Positions 22,318 to 29,672 of a stretch of DNA of 34,851 bases are shown here, piece by piece. The number at the start of each line of letters is the position of its first letter. Position 1 is the stretch's first letter. Origin of the DNA: Flavobacteriales bacterium (GTDB lineage Bacteria > Bacteroidota > Bacteroidia > Flavobacteriales_D > Sanyastnellaceae); assembly GCA_029245065.1 (NCBI GenBank), contig JAQWQB010000019.1, forward strand, positions 1-34,851. The letters are read 5' to 3'. Position numbers and translations under genes: made by a program. The notes beneath the pieces are model-generated. The model was not told the DNA's origin. It was given only the letters and a program-made list of their open reading frames with translations, and ran no database searches.

Positions 22318-25104
22318 TTAATCCAAATGAACGCAGTATTCACAGAACCGACTGCTTTCGTCGTGAGCTAAAGGTTTACTTCCGGACACCATCTCCTGTA
22401 ATCTTTCCTGAAGCCAAGTCGTAAACTCAGCAGCGAATTGAAGATCCATTTTGATTACTTCATTTTGCGGTTTTGCTTTTTTGACCACAGGCATAAATCC
22501 TGGAGAAAAATTTCGCGTCGAAATAATCCCCGCAACAGCATCTTCTTGGTACATCATTCGCGCAAGGAAAGCATAGATTAACGTTTGCAACGCCTTGTGT
22601 TTATCCGATTGACCCAACTGATCATGCCAGTCTTCCTTCAACGTTAAATCGTCTTGACTTACTTTTCCAGATTTGTAGTCTACGATTCTAAGTTGGCCAT
22701 TGATCCTATCTATTCGATCGGCACTTCCTTTAATTCTAATAGGCTCAGCATATGATGGAATACGCACATTTCCACTCAGTTTTTCTTCCAGTTTAATCAA
22801 CTCAACCTCAGAAGTCTCCACCACCTCTAACTCTTTATCAATCAATTTCTCTAAGTAGCGTATGGCCACTTTTTTACTTAAATAATTCACCCCCGAAGTG
22901 GTCATATGGCGGTACCTCACTTCATCCAGCGCTTCCTCCATCAATGGAACAATTTGTGCCTTCAACTGCAAGAGTGCTTCCTTGCTCAACACCTGCCCTT
23001 CTACTTGTTTAAGTCCGTCTTCAAGCACCTTGTGAATCATGCTCCCAAAAGTCGAACTTTCCATTTCCTCTTCTACATCAGCCTGTTCTCTGAGCCCAAG
23101 AATGTAGCGGTAATAGAAATCGGCAGGACAAGCGATCCACTTGTTCATAGCGGACGGAGACAAACCAGCTTCCAACAATTCTTTGAGTCGGTTGTCTGCC
23201 CAATCAGAATGAGCAATAACAGGTATTTTAGGCATTCCACTTGGCGTCTTAGAACGAATGCTGAAAGAAGTTGGAGCTGAGCCGGCATCTAACAGGAGTT
23301 TACAACTCTCGAGTTGTTGGATATACCTGCTTTTTTCACCTGTGTTGTGGCTGGATTCTCCCGCCGTGTATAGTAAATGAACTTCATCTGCTCGTTGAAT
23401 GAGTCGGTAAAAGTAATAGGCGAAAATAGCGTCTCGATCGAAGCGTGTAGGCATCCCATTGCCGTACCTAATTTCACTTGGAATCATAGACTCAGCGAAC
23501 GACTGCTTCGGCAGAACCCCTTCGTTTCCGCTGAGAATAAATACTTTCTTAAAATCAAGTGAACGGGACTCCAAAAGTCCCATAATTTGGAGCCCTTCAA
23601 GAGGTTCTCCTTTGAGATCGATTTGCATTTTACCAAGCAATTTCATGGTAATACGCTCCAACTCCCGCACTGATTCTAACATGGGGTATTGTGTAATCAA
23701 TCTGCCCATGCGCACCACCAATGATTGCATCAAGTTCCAAGATTGCAATTTTCGGTCTTGCCAACCTTTTCGCCCCGCTTCCTTTTCTTCTTCATTGATA
23801 ATAGGCCGAATACACTCCAATAAATTCGAAAGTGCTTCAATAACATCTACTACTTTTCGGCTTCTCGCAGCCACGTACAGTTGTCGAAAAAAGGCATCGT
23901 ACCGGCGCCCAAGTGAGTTCCCTTTTGCGGTATTTATATCTTCTTCGCCAACAAAAACGATGTTGTTTTTATTGATGTATTCCTGAATGTTCGCTAAGGT
24001 GTTTTTACCCTGTTGATTGAGCAGAGGGTGGCGAAGAAAAGCCATTAAACTGACATATCGAAGTCGCTTTCCATTTACATCAAACAAGCGAAAAAAGCCA
24101 TCACACAGTGATTTATACTGGGTATGCGACATGGATTCCCCCATGGTCACATTGATGCTTTCATATTTCGCAGGAACTGATGGCAACAGTGAAGGTAGCA
24201 CCCCATTGTCAGGAAGAACAAGCCCAATTTCAGTCTGATCACCTTCAATACCCTTGAGTTCCTGGTGGATGTATTGCATTTGGTTTACAGTACTACTGCT
24301 TCCTACAACTACCACTTTCTTGGGCGAAGCGAGAAAATGAGATGGGAGCTTCTTCGCATTCCCGAGATGCCTCATTTGTCGAATAAAATGACCAGCTTCT
24401 AAATTTTTTCTATCCACAAAGTAGCTATCGGCATCCCATATGACCGTGCACATTTCACGCTCTTGTAGCTTGGTGAGTAATTTCTGTTCAGCTTTGGTGA
24501 GGGCATTCAAACCGGCAACAACTAGATGTGACGCCCCAGTAGATTGGAAGAACCCGATAGGGTCTTCTGCTACTTTACGTGCAATGGCACCCCCATAAAA
24601 CAGCCCAATTTTCCGCATGTGTTCCTGAAAGGAAGTATAGAGCGGCAGCAATTGATCCCAAAAACCAGCGAACCTCTTTTGCGTAGTTGTCCACTCTTCT
24701 TCCCCAAAACTCCATTCATCAATTTCTTTGAAGTCGCGAATGTTCTTGAAAAGGTGTTTCGGATTAATGAGGTAGTGATCAATTTCATTGAAATCGGTCA
24801 GCAAGGTGCTTCCCCATTGCAAGAAATACTCAAAAGTGTCTGAGTTATTCGTTGTGTTTTTGTGGCAAATGTAAAGTTCAAAGGTGAGGTCCAATGAATC
24901 ACCTCTTTTCAGTTTAGACATGTCTGTCATGAGCTCTGAAAGCGTAGTGATTTTCGGAAGCCAGCCATGATAGCCTTTTCTTTTCAGCTCGCGCTTAAGA
25001 AATATCCCAGCTCGTTTTCCGGGAAGCACAACTGTCACCTTTCGAAGGTGATCTCTATGATCTTCTAATAATTGGTCAGCTAAATCAGCTAGAAAACTAC
25101 TCAC
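22318..25104 (-). CDS. AddB-like PD-(D/E)XK nuclease/helicase-like subunit
   Basis: AddB works with AddA in double-strand break processing; its C-terminal nuclease cuts DNA and its N-terminal helicase-like region is mostly inactive. The 928-residue protein starts with VTVVLPGKRAGIFLKRELKR, a degenerate P-loop region. Further blocks are QTEIGLVLPDN near 290 and SLDFKKVFILSGNEGVLP near 520. The nuclease domain begins at LSPSAMNKWIACPADFYYRY, followed by FGSMIHKVLEDGL, Asp 796 in IKGSADRIDR, and the core IVDYKSGK with Asp 809 and Lys 811. The expected Fe-S set is one early cysteine (in WIACPADF) plus CxxCx5C at the end, but the protein stops at CEYCVHLD, before the last cysteine. It overlaps the TPR gene by 8 bases. 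No AddA is visible in the window. Confidence 0.85.
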   Translation of the reverse strand: MSSFLADLADQLLEDHRDHLRKVTVVLPGKRAGIFLKRELKRKGYHGWLPKITTLSELMTDMSKLKRGDSLDLTFELYICHKNTTNNSDTFEYFLQWGSTLLTDFNEIDHYLINPKHLFKNIRDFKEIDEWSFGEEEWTTTQKRFAGFWDQLLPLYTSFQEHMRKIGLFYGGAIARKVAEDPIGFFQSTGASHLVVAGLNALTKAEQKLLTKLQEREMCTVIWDADSYFVDRKNLEAGHFIRQMRHLGNAKKLPSHFLASPKKVVVVGSSSTVNQMQYIHQELKGIEGDQTEIGLVLPDNGVLPSLLPSVPAKYESINVTMGESMSHTQYKSLCDGFFRLFDVNGKRLRYVSLMAFLRHPLLNQQGKNTLANIQEYINKNNIVFVGEEDINTAKGNSLGRRYDAFFRQLYVAARSRKVVDVIEALSNLLECIRPIINEEEKEAGRKGWQDRKLQSWNLMQSLVVRMGRLITQYPMLESVRELERITMKLLGKMQIDLKGEPLEGLQIMGLLESRSLDFKKVFILSGNEGVLPKQSFAESMIPSEIRYGNGMPTRFDRDAIFAYYFYRLIQRADEVHLLYTAGESSHNTGEKSRYIQQLESCKLLLDAGSAPTSFSIRSKTPSGMPKIPVIAHSDWADNRLKELLEAGLSPSAMNKWIACPADFYYRYILGLREQADVEEEMESSTFGSMIHKVLEDGLKQVEGQVLSKEALLQLKAQIVPLMEEALDEVRYRHMTTSGVNYLSKKVAIRYLEKLIDKELEVVETSEVELIKLEEKLSGNVRIPSYAEPIRIKGSADRIDRINGQLRIVDYKSGKVSQDDLTLKEDWHDQLGQSDKHKALQTLIYAFLARMMYQEDAVAGIISTRNFSPGFMPVVKKAKPQNEVIKMDLQFAAEFTTWLQERLQEMVSGSKPLAHDESSRFCEYCVHLD

Positions 25105-25747
25105 GTTGGTCAGACTTGGAATCGTCTAATTTAAATCCATTACGTATAAATCCAATGAATTCTTTGAACCCTTTTTTTGTAAAGATGGAAGACAGTACAT
25201 TCCCAACAGATTCCTTTGTCTCCTCTGAGGCAGAAACCACTTGTTCCACTGGTGTTGGCGCTGCAATTGTGTTCTCAGATGGAGGTGGCAAAATAAGATC
25301 TTCTTCTGCAACTGGAGCGGCAATCCCATTTTTATGAAGGATTCCCTGCAGCTCATCTGCCACTTGAAATCGTTCTTTGGCTTCTTTGTGGTATCCGAGT
25401 TGCTCTTCGAGCATTCCCAAATTATTCATGGCAATGGCATCTTCTGGATCCAATTCAATGGCTTTTTTGTAGTCTGCTAATGCACCTTCGTAGTCCTTCA
25501 AGGCCGTTTTAATCCAAGCTCGTGAAGAGTATCTGTAGCTGTAATCTGGCTGATATAGCGCTGCTTTGTTCAACTCATTCATGGCTTCAAAGCCCCTACC
25601 AAGTTGAAATAAGCAAACACCGTGATCATGCAACAGGTCAGGGTTTTCAGGAAGCTCTTTCAGCGCCTTTCCATAAAGCTCGAGTGCTTCAGCCCATTTC
25701 TGTTCCTTTCCAAATTCGAGTGCTTGTTTCCAGTGAATATTTTCCAT
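25097..25747 (-). CDS. TPR-repeat protein, first gene of the AddB operon
   Basis: The 216-residue protein has three to four tetratricopeptide repeats in its first 130 residues: WKQALEFGKEQKWAEALELY, GVCLFQLGRGFEAMNELNKA, YSSRAWIKTALKDYEGALAD and AMNNLGMLEEQLGYHKEAKE. A low-complexity linker rich in Pro, Ala and Glu follows. A basic-hydrophobic C-terminal segment (KKGFKEFIGFIRNGFKLDDS) closes it. TPR domains bind partner proteins. The 8-base overlap with the AddB-like gene makes coupled translation likely and suggests, but does not prove, a linked role. A -7-like box (TAACTTTA on the minus strand, 25762-25755) lies just upstream. Confidence 0.82.
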   Translation of the reverse strand: MENIHWKQALEFGKEQKWAEALELYGKALKELPENPDLLHDHGVCLFQLGRGFEAMNELNKAALYQPDYSYRYSSRAWIKTALKDYEGALADYKKAIELDPEDAIAMNNLGMLEEQLGYHKEAKERFQVADELQGILHKNGIAAPVAEEDLILPPPSENTIAAPTPVEQVVSASEETKESVGNVLSSIFTKKGFKEFIGFIRNGFKLDDSKSDQRE

Positions 25748-25768
25748 CTTTCGGTAAAGTTACGACCT

Positions 25769-26014
25769 GTGAGCGAATTGACCTTTCCTATTTATTGTGA
25801 AATCAATGGTGGAGCCTCCATTTTCATCATCCACTCTCCTTCAGAATTAACCGAATTTCAACGTATAGGTTCACGCTTTATGGAGCATAAATTAGTCGCT
25901 AAGATTTTACCTGAACGAAACTTGTTGAATGATATGATAGAAAACCTTGAGAACAGGTGGCCTAGAATTTCCGAAACGGACTTCAAACAGCAACTTGAAG
26001 AAGCGAAACAATAA
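25769..26014 (+). CDS. Hypothetical protein of about 81 residues
   Basis: I do not recognise a named family, but short Bacteroidota proteins with a similar central pattern exist. The part outside the divergent TPR gene begins at a GTG (25769) and reads SELTFPIYCEINGGASIFII, then SELTEFQRIGSRFMEHKLVA, then LPERNLLNDMIENLENRW. The frame is open further upstream, but that part is antisense to the TPR gene and has no family look. The start codon is therefore uncertain. The product looks soluble and mixed alpha/beta. Confidence 0.55.
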   Translation: MSELTFPIYCEINGGASIFIIHSPSELTEFQRIGSRFMEHKLVAKILPERNLLNDMIENLENRWPRISETDFKQQLEEAKQ

Positions 26015-26272
26015 CCCTTTCTCGCCTAACAATATCTCACAGCAAGCGAGTTCGTTTACTTGATGTGATCTCTTAGATTCTCCTTGGTTTGTTCTGGTAG
26101 ATCAGTCAGATCAAGAAGCATTAGGCCGTCAGTGTTGGCGACTTGATCGTTTCACTACAACTAACTGATGAACACAACTGTGTTTTGACTGTCAGAGAAA
26201 GGAAGAGCAATTTGTAGGTAAAATCTTCTCTTTCTAGTAGTGTCGGTAGCTTGAATTTTATAATTTCATCCT

Positions 26273-27193
26273 ATGAAGAAGAAGTTGATTTATGCCATCC
26301 TGCCGCTACTACTACTCGGATGCACAAATTCACATTCTCCGTTTGCACCGTGCGAACAATTTGACATCCAAGGGCACCGAGGTGCTCGAGGTTATTTGCC
26401 TGAAAATAGTATCCCCGGATTCGTTCTTGCTCTTGAACAAGGGGCAACCACATTGGAAATGGACCTTGTTGTATCAGCAGATGCTGAATTGGTCTTGAGC
26501 CATGAACCTTGGCTTAATGAGAAAATCTGCAATGATACGGAAGGAAGCGATCTTGAGGCTGGACAAGTGAAGAACTTGTACGAAATGTCTATGGACGAAA
26601 TTCGAAGTTGCGATTGCGGAACGAAAGGAAATCCCGATTTTCCAGAACAATCTCCAATGGCAACCTCAAAACCAGCGTTGTGGGAAGTCATAAGCGTAAC
26701 TGAAAAGCTCAGAACCAAAGGAGACTCCATACTACCCAACTACAACATTGAGCTAAAGTTTAAAGATGAGTGGGTCAACACCTACCATCCTGAAGCTGCA
26801 CAGTTTGCCTCTTTGGTTATCGGCGAGCTGCGGGAATTGGGAATTGTTGATCGAACATGTATCCAATCGTTCAATCAGAATGCTTTGGAAGCTGTGCATG
26901 CAATAGCACCTGAGATTTGTACTACTTGGTTGATTGACGAAGAGCAGGACTTTGCCACGAACGCCACGGCATTGTCTTTCATCCCTTCCATTGTAAGCCC
27001 CTACTATTCCGACCTAACCCAAGAACACGTTTCATTTGCCCACGCTAAGGGAATGAAGGTTATTCCCTGGACTGTCAATACTGAATTGGAAATGACGAGA
27101 CTCATCGGAATTGGCGTGGATGGAATCATTACTGATTATCCGGACAAACTATTTGATTTGATCACACAAGAAGAGGGAAAGAAAACCTCTTAA
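26273..27193 (+). CDS. Glycerophosphodiester phosphodiesterase lipoprotein
   Basis: GDPD enzymes hydrolyse glycerophosphodiesters to glycerol-3-phosphate and an alcohol. The 306-residue protein starts with a lipoprotein signal ending in LLLLGC (Cys 17), so it should be anchored in the envelope. The GDPD motifs are complete: QGHRGARGYLPENSIPGF with the catalytic-type His 35 and the Glu-Asn pair, LEMDLVVSADAELVLSHEP with metal-binding Glu and Asp and the second His, YNIELKFK near 155, CIQSFNQNALEAV near 195, and GVDGIITDYPDKL at the end. The insertion rich in Cys and Asp (residues 80-130) is common in the group. Confidence 0.92.
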   Translation: MKKKLIYAILPLLLLGCTNSHSPFAPCEQFDIQGHRGARGYLPENSIPGFVLALEQGATTLEMDLVVSADAELVLSHEPWLNEKICNDTEGSDLEAGQVKNLYEMSMDEIRSCDCGTKGNPDFPEQSPMATSKPALWEVISVTEKLRTKGDSILPNYNIELKFKDEWVNTYHPEAAQFASLVIGELRELGIVDRTCIQSFNQNALEAVHAIAPEICTTWLIDEEQDFATNATALSFIPSIVSPYYSDLTQEHVSFAHAKGMKVIPWTVNTELEMTRLIGIGVDGIITDYPDKLFDLITQEEGKKTS

Positions 27194-27200
27194 ACGGAAA

Positions 27201-27219
27201 AAGCGTGCAATGCACGCTT
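27201..27219 (+). terminator. Perfect inverted repeat after the GDPD gene, weak terminator
   Basis: AAGCGTGCA and TGCACGCTT form a 9-base inverted repeat around a single A, 8 bases after the GDPD stop. No T-run follows (CAAGTCC), so termination by this hairpin alone is doubtful; it could also stabilise the message end. Confidence 0.35.
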
Positions 27220-27323
27220 CAAGTCCGTATTTTGGTTAAGGAAGAAAGGTCTTACTCTTTATTCGTCGACTAATATACGACATTTATTTACATTTTAACG
27301 CGTTTCGACGAAATTATTCACTT

Positions 27324-27932
27324 ATAAAAACTACCTTCTCTACTTTCAGTGCCTTCATTCTTCTCTTCGTGATTCTCTTTTCCTCGTGCAAAACTTCGTC
27401 TGATGTTGTGTCAAACAATTGGATCCAAAAGCGGAAATACACGAAAGGCTATTTTGTAGCAAACAAGGCTAAGAAGAAAAGCGATAAAGTTCAACATGCA
27501 GTCAAAGCAAACGAGACAGTGCAACTAGCACACGATCCGATAATTGCCGAAATCACTCCACTTCCGCTCACACCCTTGAAAACGTTCAACTCCGTTAATT
27601 CGAACCATTCCACTCCAAGTGAATCGAACGAAGCCAATACGAAGGAGGCGCGAAAAGCACTCGAAAATCAATGGCACAATTCAGCATTCATTGGCGATGA
27701 AACAGTGAACCTTGCTTCAGAAGCTACCGTCTTCAAACCATTGGATAAGGCGAAAAGGATGGACGACACAGAATTTATCCTTATTGTTATTCTGTGTGTT
27801 GTTTTACCTCCTTTAGCTGTCTTTTTGATGTACGACATAAGCACGTAGTTTTGGATTTCTTTTTTATTGACGCTTCTATTCTGGGTTCCGGGAGTCATCT
27901 ACGCGTTGATCTTGGCTTTCGATATTTATTAA
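27324..27932 (+). pseudogene. Pmp3/YqaE-type lipoprotein with ATA start and internal TAG
   Basis: The frame from 27324 reads IKTTFSTFSAFILLFVILFS, then SCKTSSDVV, a textbook lipoprotein signal except that the first codon is ATA instead of ATG. The mature part carries NWIQKRKYTKGYFV, a motif of Bacteroidota lipoproteins that end in a Pmp3/YqaE membrane domain. That domain starts with FILIVILCVVLPPLAVFLMY, is cut by TAG at 27846-27848, and resumes in the same frame as FWISFLLTLLFWVPGVIYAL to a TAA at 27930. Intact, it would have 202 residues with a lipid anchor and a two-helix C-terminus. A GTG at 27369 would lose the signal peptide. The two lesions together favour a decaying gene; assembly error is the alternative. 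Confidence 0.82.
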
Positions 27933-27963
27933 GCGGAAAACCAGCAAAGTAAAAGCATTCAAT

Positions 27964-27971
27964 TACCTTTG
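27964..27971 (+). promoter_or_regulatory. -7 box (TACCTTTG) of the SlyD gene
   Basis: TACCTTTG matches the Bacteroidota -7 consensus TAnnTTTG exactly and lies 56 bases before the start codon at 28028. A clear -33 TTG is not seen at the right distance. The call is otherwise well placed, in the gap between a broken gene and an expressed housekeeping-type gene. Confidence 0.55.
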
Positions 27972-28027
27972 CACCGCCGAACAAGGTTCGATGTGCGAAC
28001 AATGAAGGCAATTGAAAATATAATTTA

Positions 28028-28456
28028 ATGAAAGTACAGGAAAACCACACGATTCGCGTGCATTACAAAGGCACCCTGAATGATGGAGAAATGTTTGATT
28101 CTAGTGAAGGCCGCGAGCCACTTGAGTTCACTGTTGGAGCTGGACAAGTAATCCCAGGTTTTGATGCTGCCGTTCTAGGCATGGAAGTAGGTGAAGACAA
28201 AACGTTTGACATCCCTGCAGATGAGGCATATGGTCAAATGGATGAACGTCTTGTTCAGAAAGTTGAGCGTAGCCAGCTTCCACCTGAATTGAACCCTGAA
28301 CCAGGAATGATGCTTTCTTCAACGATGCCTGACGGTCAGCAGATCCCAGTTAAAGTTGCTGAAGTAACTGAAGAGCACGTAATGATCGATGCCAACCATC
28401 CACTTGCTGGAAAAGACTTGACATTCGCTATCTCTCTTGTAGAGATCGTGAAATAA
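28028..28456 (+). CDS. slyD: FKBP-type peptidyl-prolyl isomerase, SlyD-like
   Basis: The enzyme speeds cis-trans isomerisation of Xaa-Pro bonds and acts as a folding helper. The 142-residue protein has the FKBP core with its SlyD-type insert: IRVHYKGTLNDGEMFDSSEG, then VGAGQVIPGFDAAVLGMEVG, then FDIPADEAYGQMDERLVQKV. The insert-in-flap region spans about residues 70-120 (QLPPELNPEPGMMLS), and the core closes with AGKDLTFAISLVEI. The His/Cys-rich metal-binding tail of E. coli SlyD is absent. A promoter candidate and a strong terminator suggest a single-gene transcript. Confidence 0.92.
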   Translation: MKVQENHTIRVHYKGTLNDGEMFDSSEGREPLEFTVGAGQVIPGFDAAVLGMEVGEDKTFDIPADEAYGQMDERLVQKVERSQLPPELNPEPGMMLSSTMPDGQQIPVKVAEVTEEHVMIDANHPLAGKDLTFAISLVEIVK

Positions 28457-28469
28457 GAAAACCCATAGT

Positions 28470-28506
28470 AAAAAGCGTCTTTACTCGTGTAAGGACGCTT
28501 TTTTTA
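28470..28506 (+). terminator. Rho-independent terminator of the SlyD gene
   Basis: AAAAGCGTCTTTAC pairs with GTAAGGACGCTTTT (one G-T pair) around the loop TCGT and is followed by a T-run to 28506. It lies 14 bases after the stop codon. Confidence 0.93.
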
Positions 28507-28578
28507 CGTCCATACATTTATTCTGAACGGCTATAAATCAATTGTTTCATGGAATCAATCCATGGCTAACTTGACCAC

Positions 28579-29067
28579 ATGACCGTTTATTCCATTGCTC
28601 CAAAAGCAGACCTTACAGCACACGAAATGTGTTGTATTGTTCGGGCCTGTTACCATCCTCAACTCCAATTGGCGCTTGAAATGATTTCTCAATTGGGAAT
28701 TCATCCATCTGAATGCCTGCGCTTGAAAGCAACAGATATTTCCATTGAGCTCGCATTAATAACCATAACCAATGCTTCAGGAATGGTGCGTATACTTCCG
28801 TTACCTCCCGCATTGCTGAGCCGCATCCCTTCCTTTCTTTCGTCGAATTACCTTTTCAGCAACAAAAATGGCCAACCTTTTTCCATGCGAAGTTTGCAAC
28901 TAGAAGCGCAAAAAGCTTCCAAGAGGTGCAGCATTCATTTGCGTTATGGTGTGTGCACCTTCAGACACGCTTTTGCTGAAAACCTTGTCAAACAAGGGGT
29001 CTCAGATGAAATCATTATGGATTGGCTTGGAATAGTTCACCGTAAATCGGTTAAACGGTATCATTGA
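28579..29067 (+). CDS. Short tyrosine-recombinase-like protein with degenerate active site
   Basis: The 162-residue protein matches only the catalytic half of tyrosine recombinases (XerC/D, phage integrases). ALEMISQLGIHPSECLRLKA corresponds to the block with the first catalytic Arg (usually GLRxSELLxL), which here is His. CTFRHAFAENLVKQG matches HxLRHTFATHLL: the second Arg is kept but the His is Cys. DWLGIVHRKSVKRYH matches LGHxxxxTTxxY: the LGH His is Ile, while the Tyr (residue 161) is kept as the second-last residue. The N-terminal core-binding domain is missing. It may be a non-catalytic DNA-binding remnant or a domesticated protein. No integration repeats were noticed around it. Confidence 0.72.
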   Translation: MTVYSIAPKADLTAHEMCCIVRACYHPQLQLALEMISQLGIHPSECLRLKATDISIELALITITNASGMVRILPLPPALLSRIPSFLSSNYLFSNKNGQPFSMRSLQLEAQKASKRCSIHLRYGVCTFRHAFAENLVKQGVSDEIIMDWLGIVHRKSVKRYH

Positions 29068-29128
29068 ATTTCCAACCTTTACATGAAACGTCTCCCGCGA
29101 ACTGGATTTAATTATCGAAATTGAAATC

Positions 29129-29374
29129 ATGAAATACCTCATCGCAAGTTTACTCATTGCTTTTTGTTTCAGCGCCCACGCCCAAACACAGGAGGCCCCT
29201 TCCGCCCCTAAAGGCAAAGAAGCTATTTACGCCAAAGATAAAAGAGGCGATAACGTCTGTACTTACCAGAAAGGCACGAAATTAACACCGAAAAATTTTC
29301 ACAAGAAGCAACGAAGACGCAGAAAAGCGTTGCGAAAATCTGGCTATTACTTTTTCGGTTGTCCTTCATTCTAA
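29129..29374 (+). CDS. Small secreted Arg/Lys-rich protein, paralogue A
   Basis: This 81-residue product has a signal peptide (MKYLIASLLIAFCFSAHAQ) and a mature part of about 60 residues. The core IYAKDKRGDNVCTYQKGTKL holds one cysteine. A strongly basic stretch follows (KKQRRRRKALRKSGYYFFGC) and ends near the second cysteine, four residues from the C-terminus. The next gene encodes a clear paralogue with the same layout (GDNVC, QRRR, aromatic residues and Cys near the end). The two cysteines could form one disulfide that loops the basic segment. No family is known to me. Together with the deiminase gene downstream it forms a three-gene, same-strand group. Confidence 0.75.
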   Translation: MKYLIASLLIAFCFSAHAQTQEAPSAPKGKEAIYAKDKRGDNVCTYQKGTKLTPKNFHKKQRRRRKALRKSGYYFFGCPSF

Positions 29375-29385
29375 CTAAGTGAATC

Positions 29386-29628
29386 ATGAAGCACCTTATC
29401 TTATTATTCATGCTCTTCTTTTCGTTGAACGCAGCAGCGCAATCGGCTAGCAATTCGTCAGAGACGGTGGCTACAGAACACGCAATCATACAAGATTCCC
29501 ACGGAGACAATGTCTGTTCGAAAGATGAAAAAGTCTTGCCCAAAGAGGCCGTCCAGAAACCTTCAAAACAACGGAGAAGATATAAGAGAAGACGGTTGAA
29601 GCGCTACCGTTGTATTTACTTCTACTAA
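29386..29628 (+). CDS. Small secreted Arg/Lys-rich protein, paralogue B
   Basis: The 80-residue product has a signal peptide (MKHLILLFMLFFSLNAAAQ). The mature part includes AIIQDSHGDNVCSKDEKVLP and the basic tail SKQRRRYKRRRLKRYRCIYF. It shares with its upstream neighbour the signal peptide style, the GDNVC motif, the (K)QRRR cluster, and a final Cys among aromatic residues, though most other positions differ. That points to an old tandem duplication held by selection on these features. It begins 11 bases after paralogue A and ends 44 bases before the deiminase gene. Function is unknown. Confidence 0.75.
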   Translation: MKHLILLFMLFFSLNAAAQSASNSSETVATEHAIIQDSHGDNVCSKDEKVLPKEAVQKPSKQRRRYKRRRLKRYRCIYFY

Positions 29629-29672
29629 ACTTTAACCGTTTCTTCGTATTTTAGGGCTTCACAACCTAACCA

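Noticed and set aside
25622-25768. Upstream extension of the 81-residue hypothetical gene
   Set aside because: This part is antisense to the TPR gene and has no family resemblance; the GTG at 25769 is a better start.
8425-27932. Alternative genetic code
   Set aside because: TGA, TAG and TAA all appear as interrupting codons while each also ends normal genes in the window.
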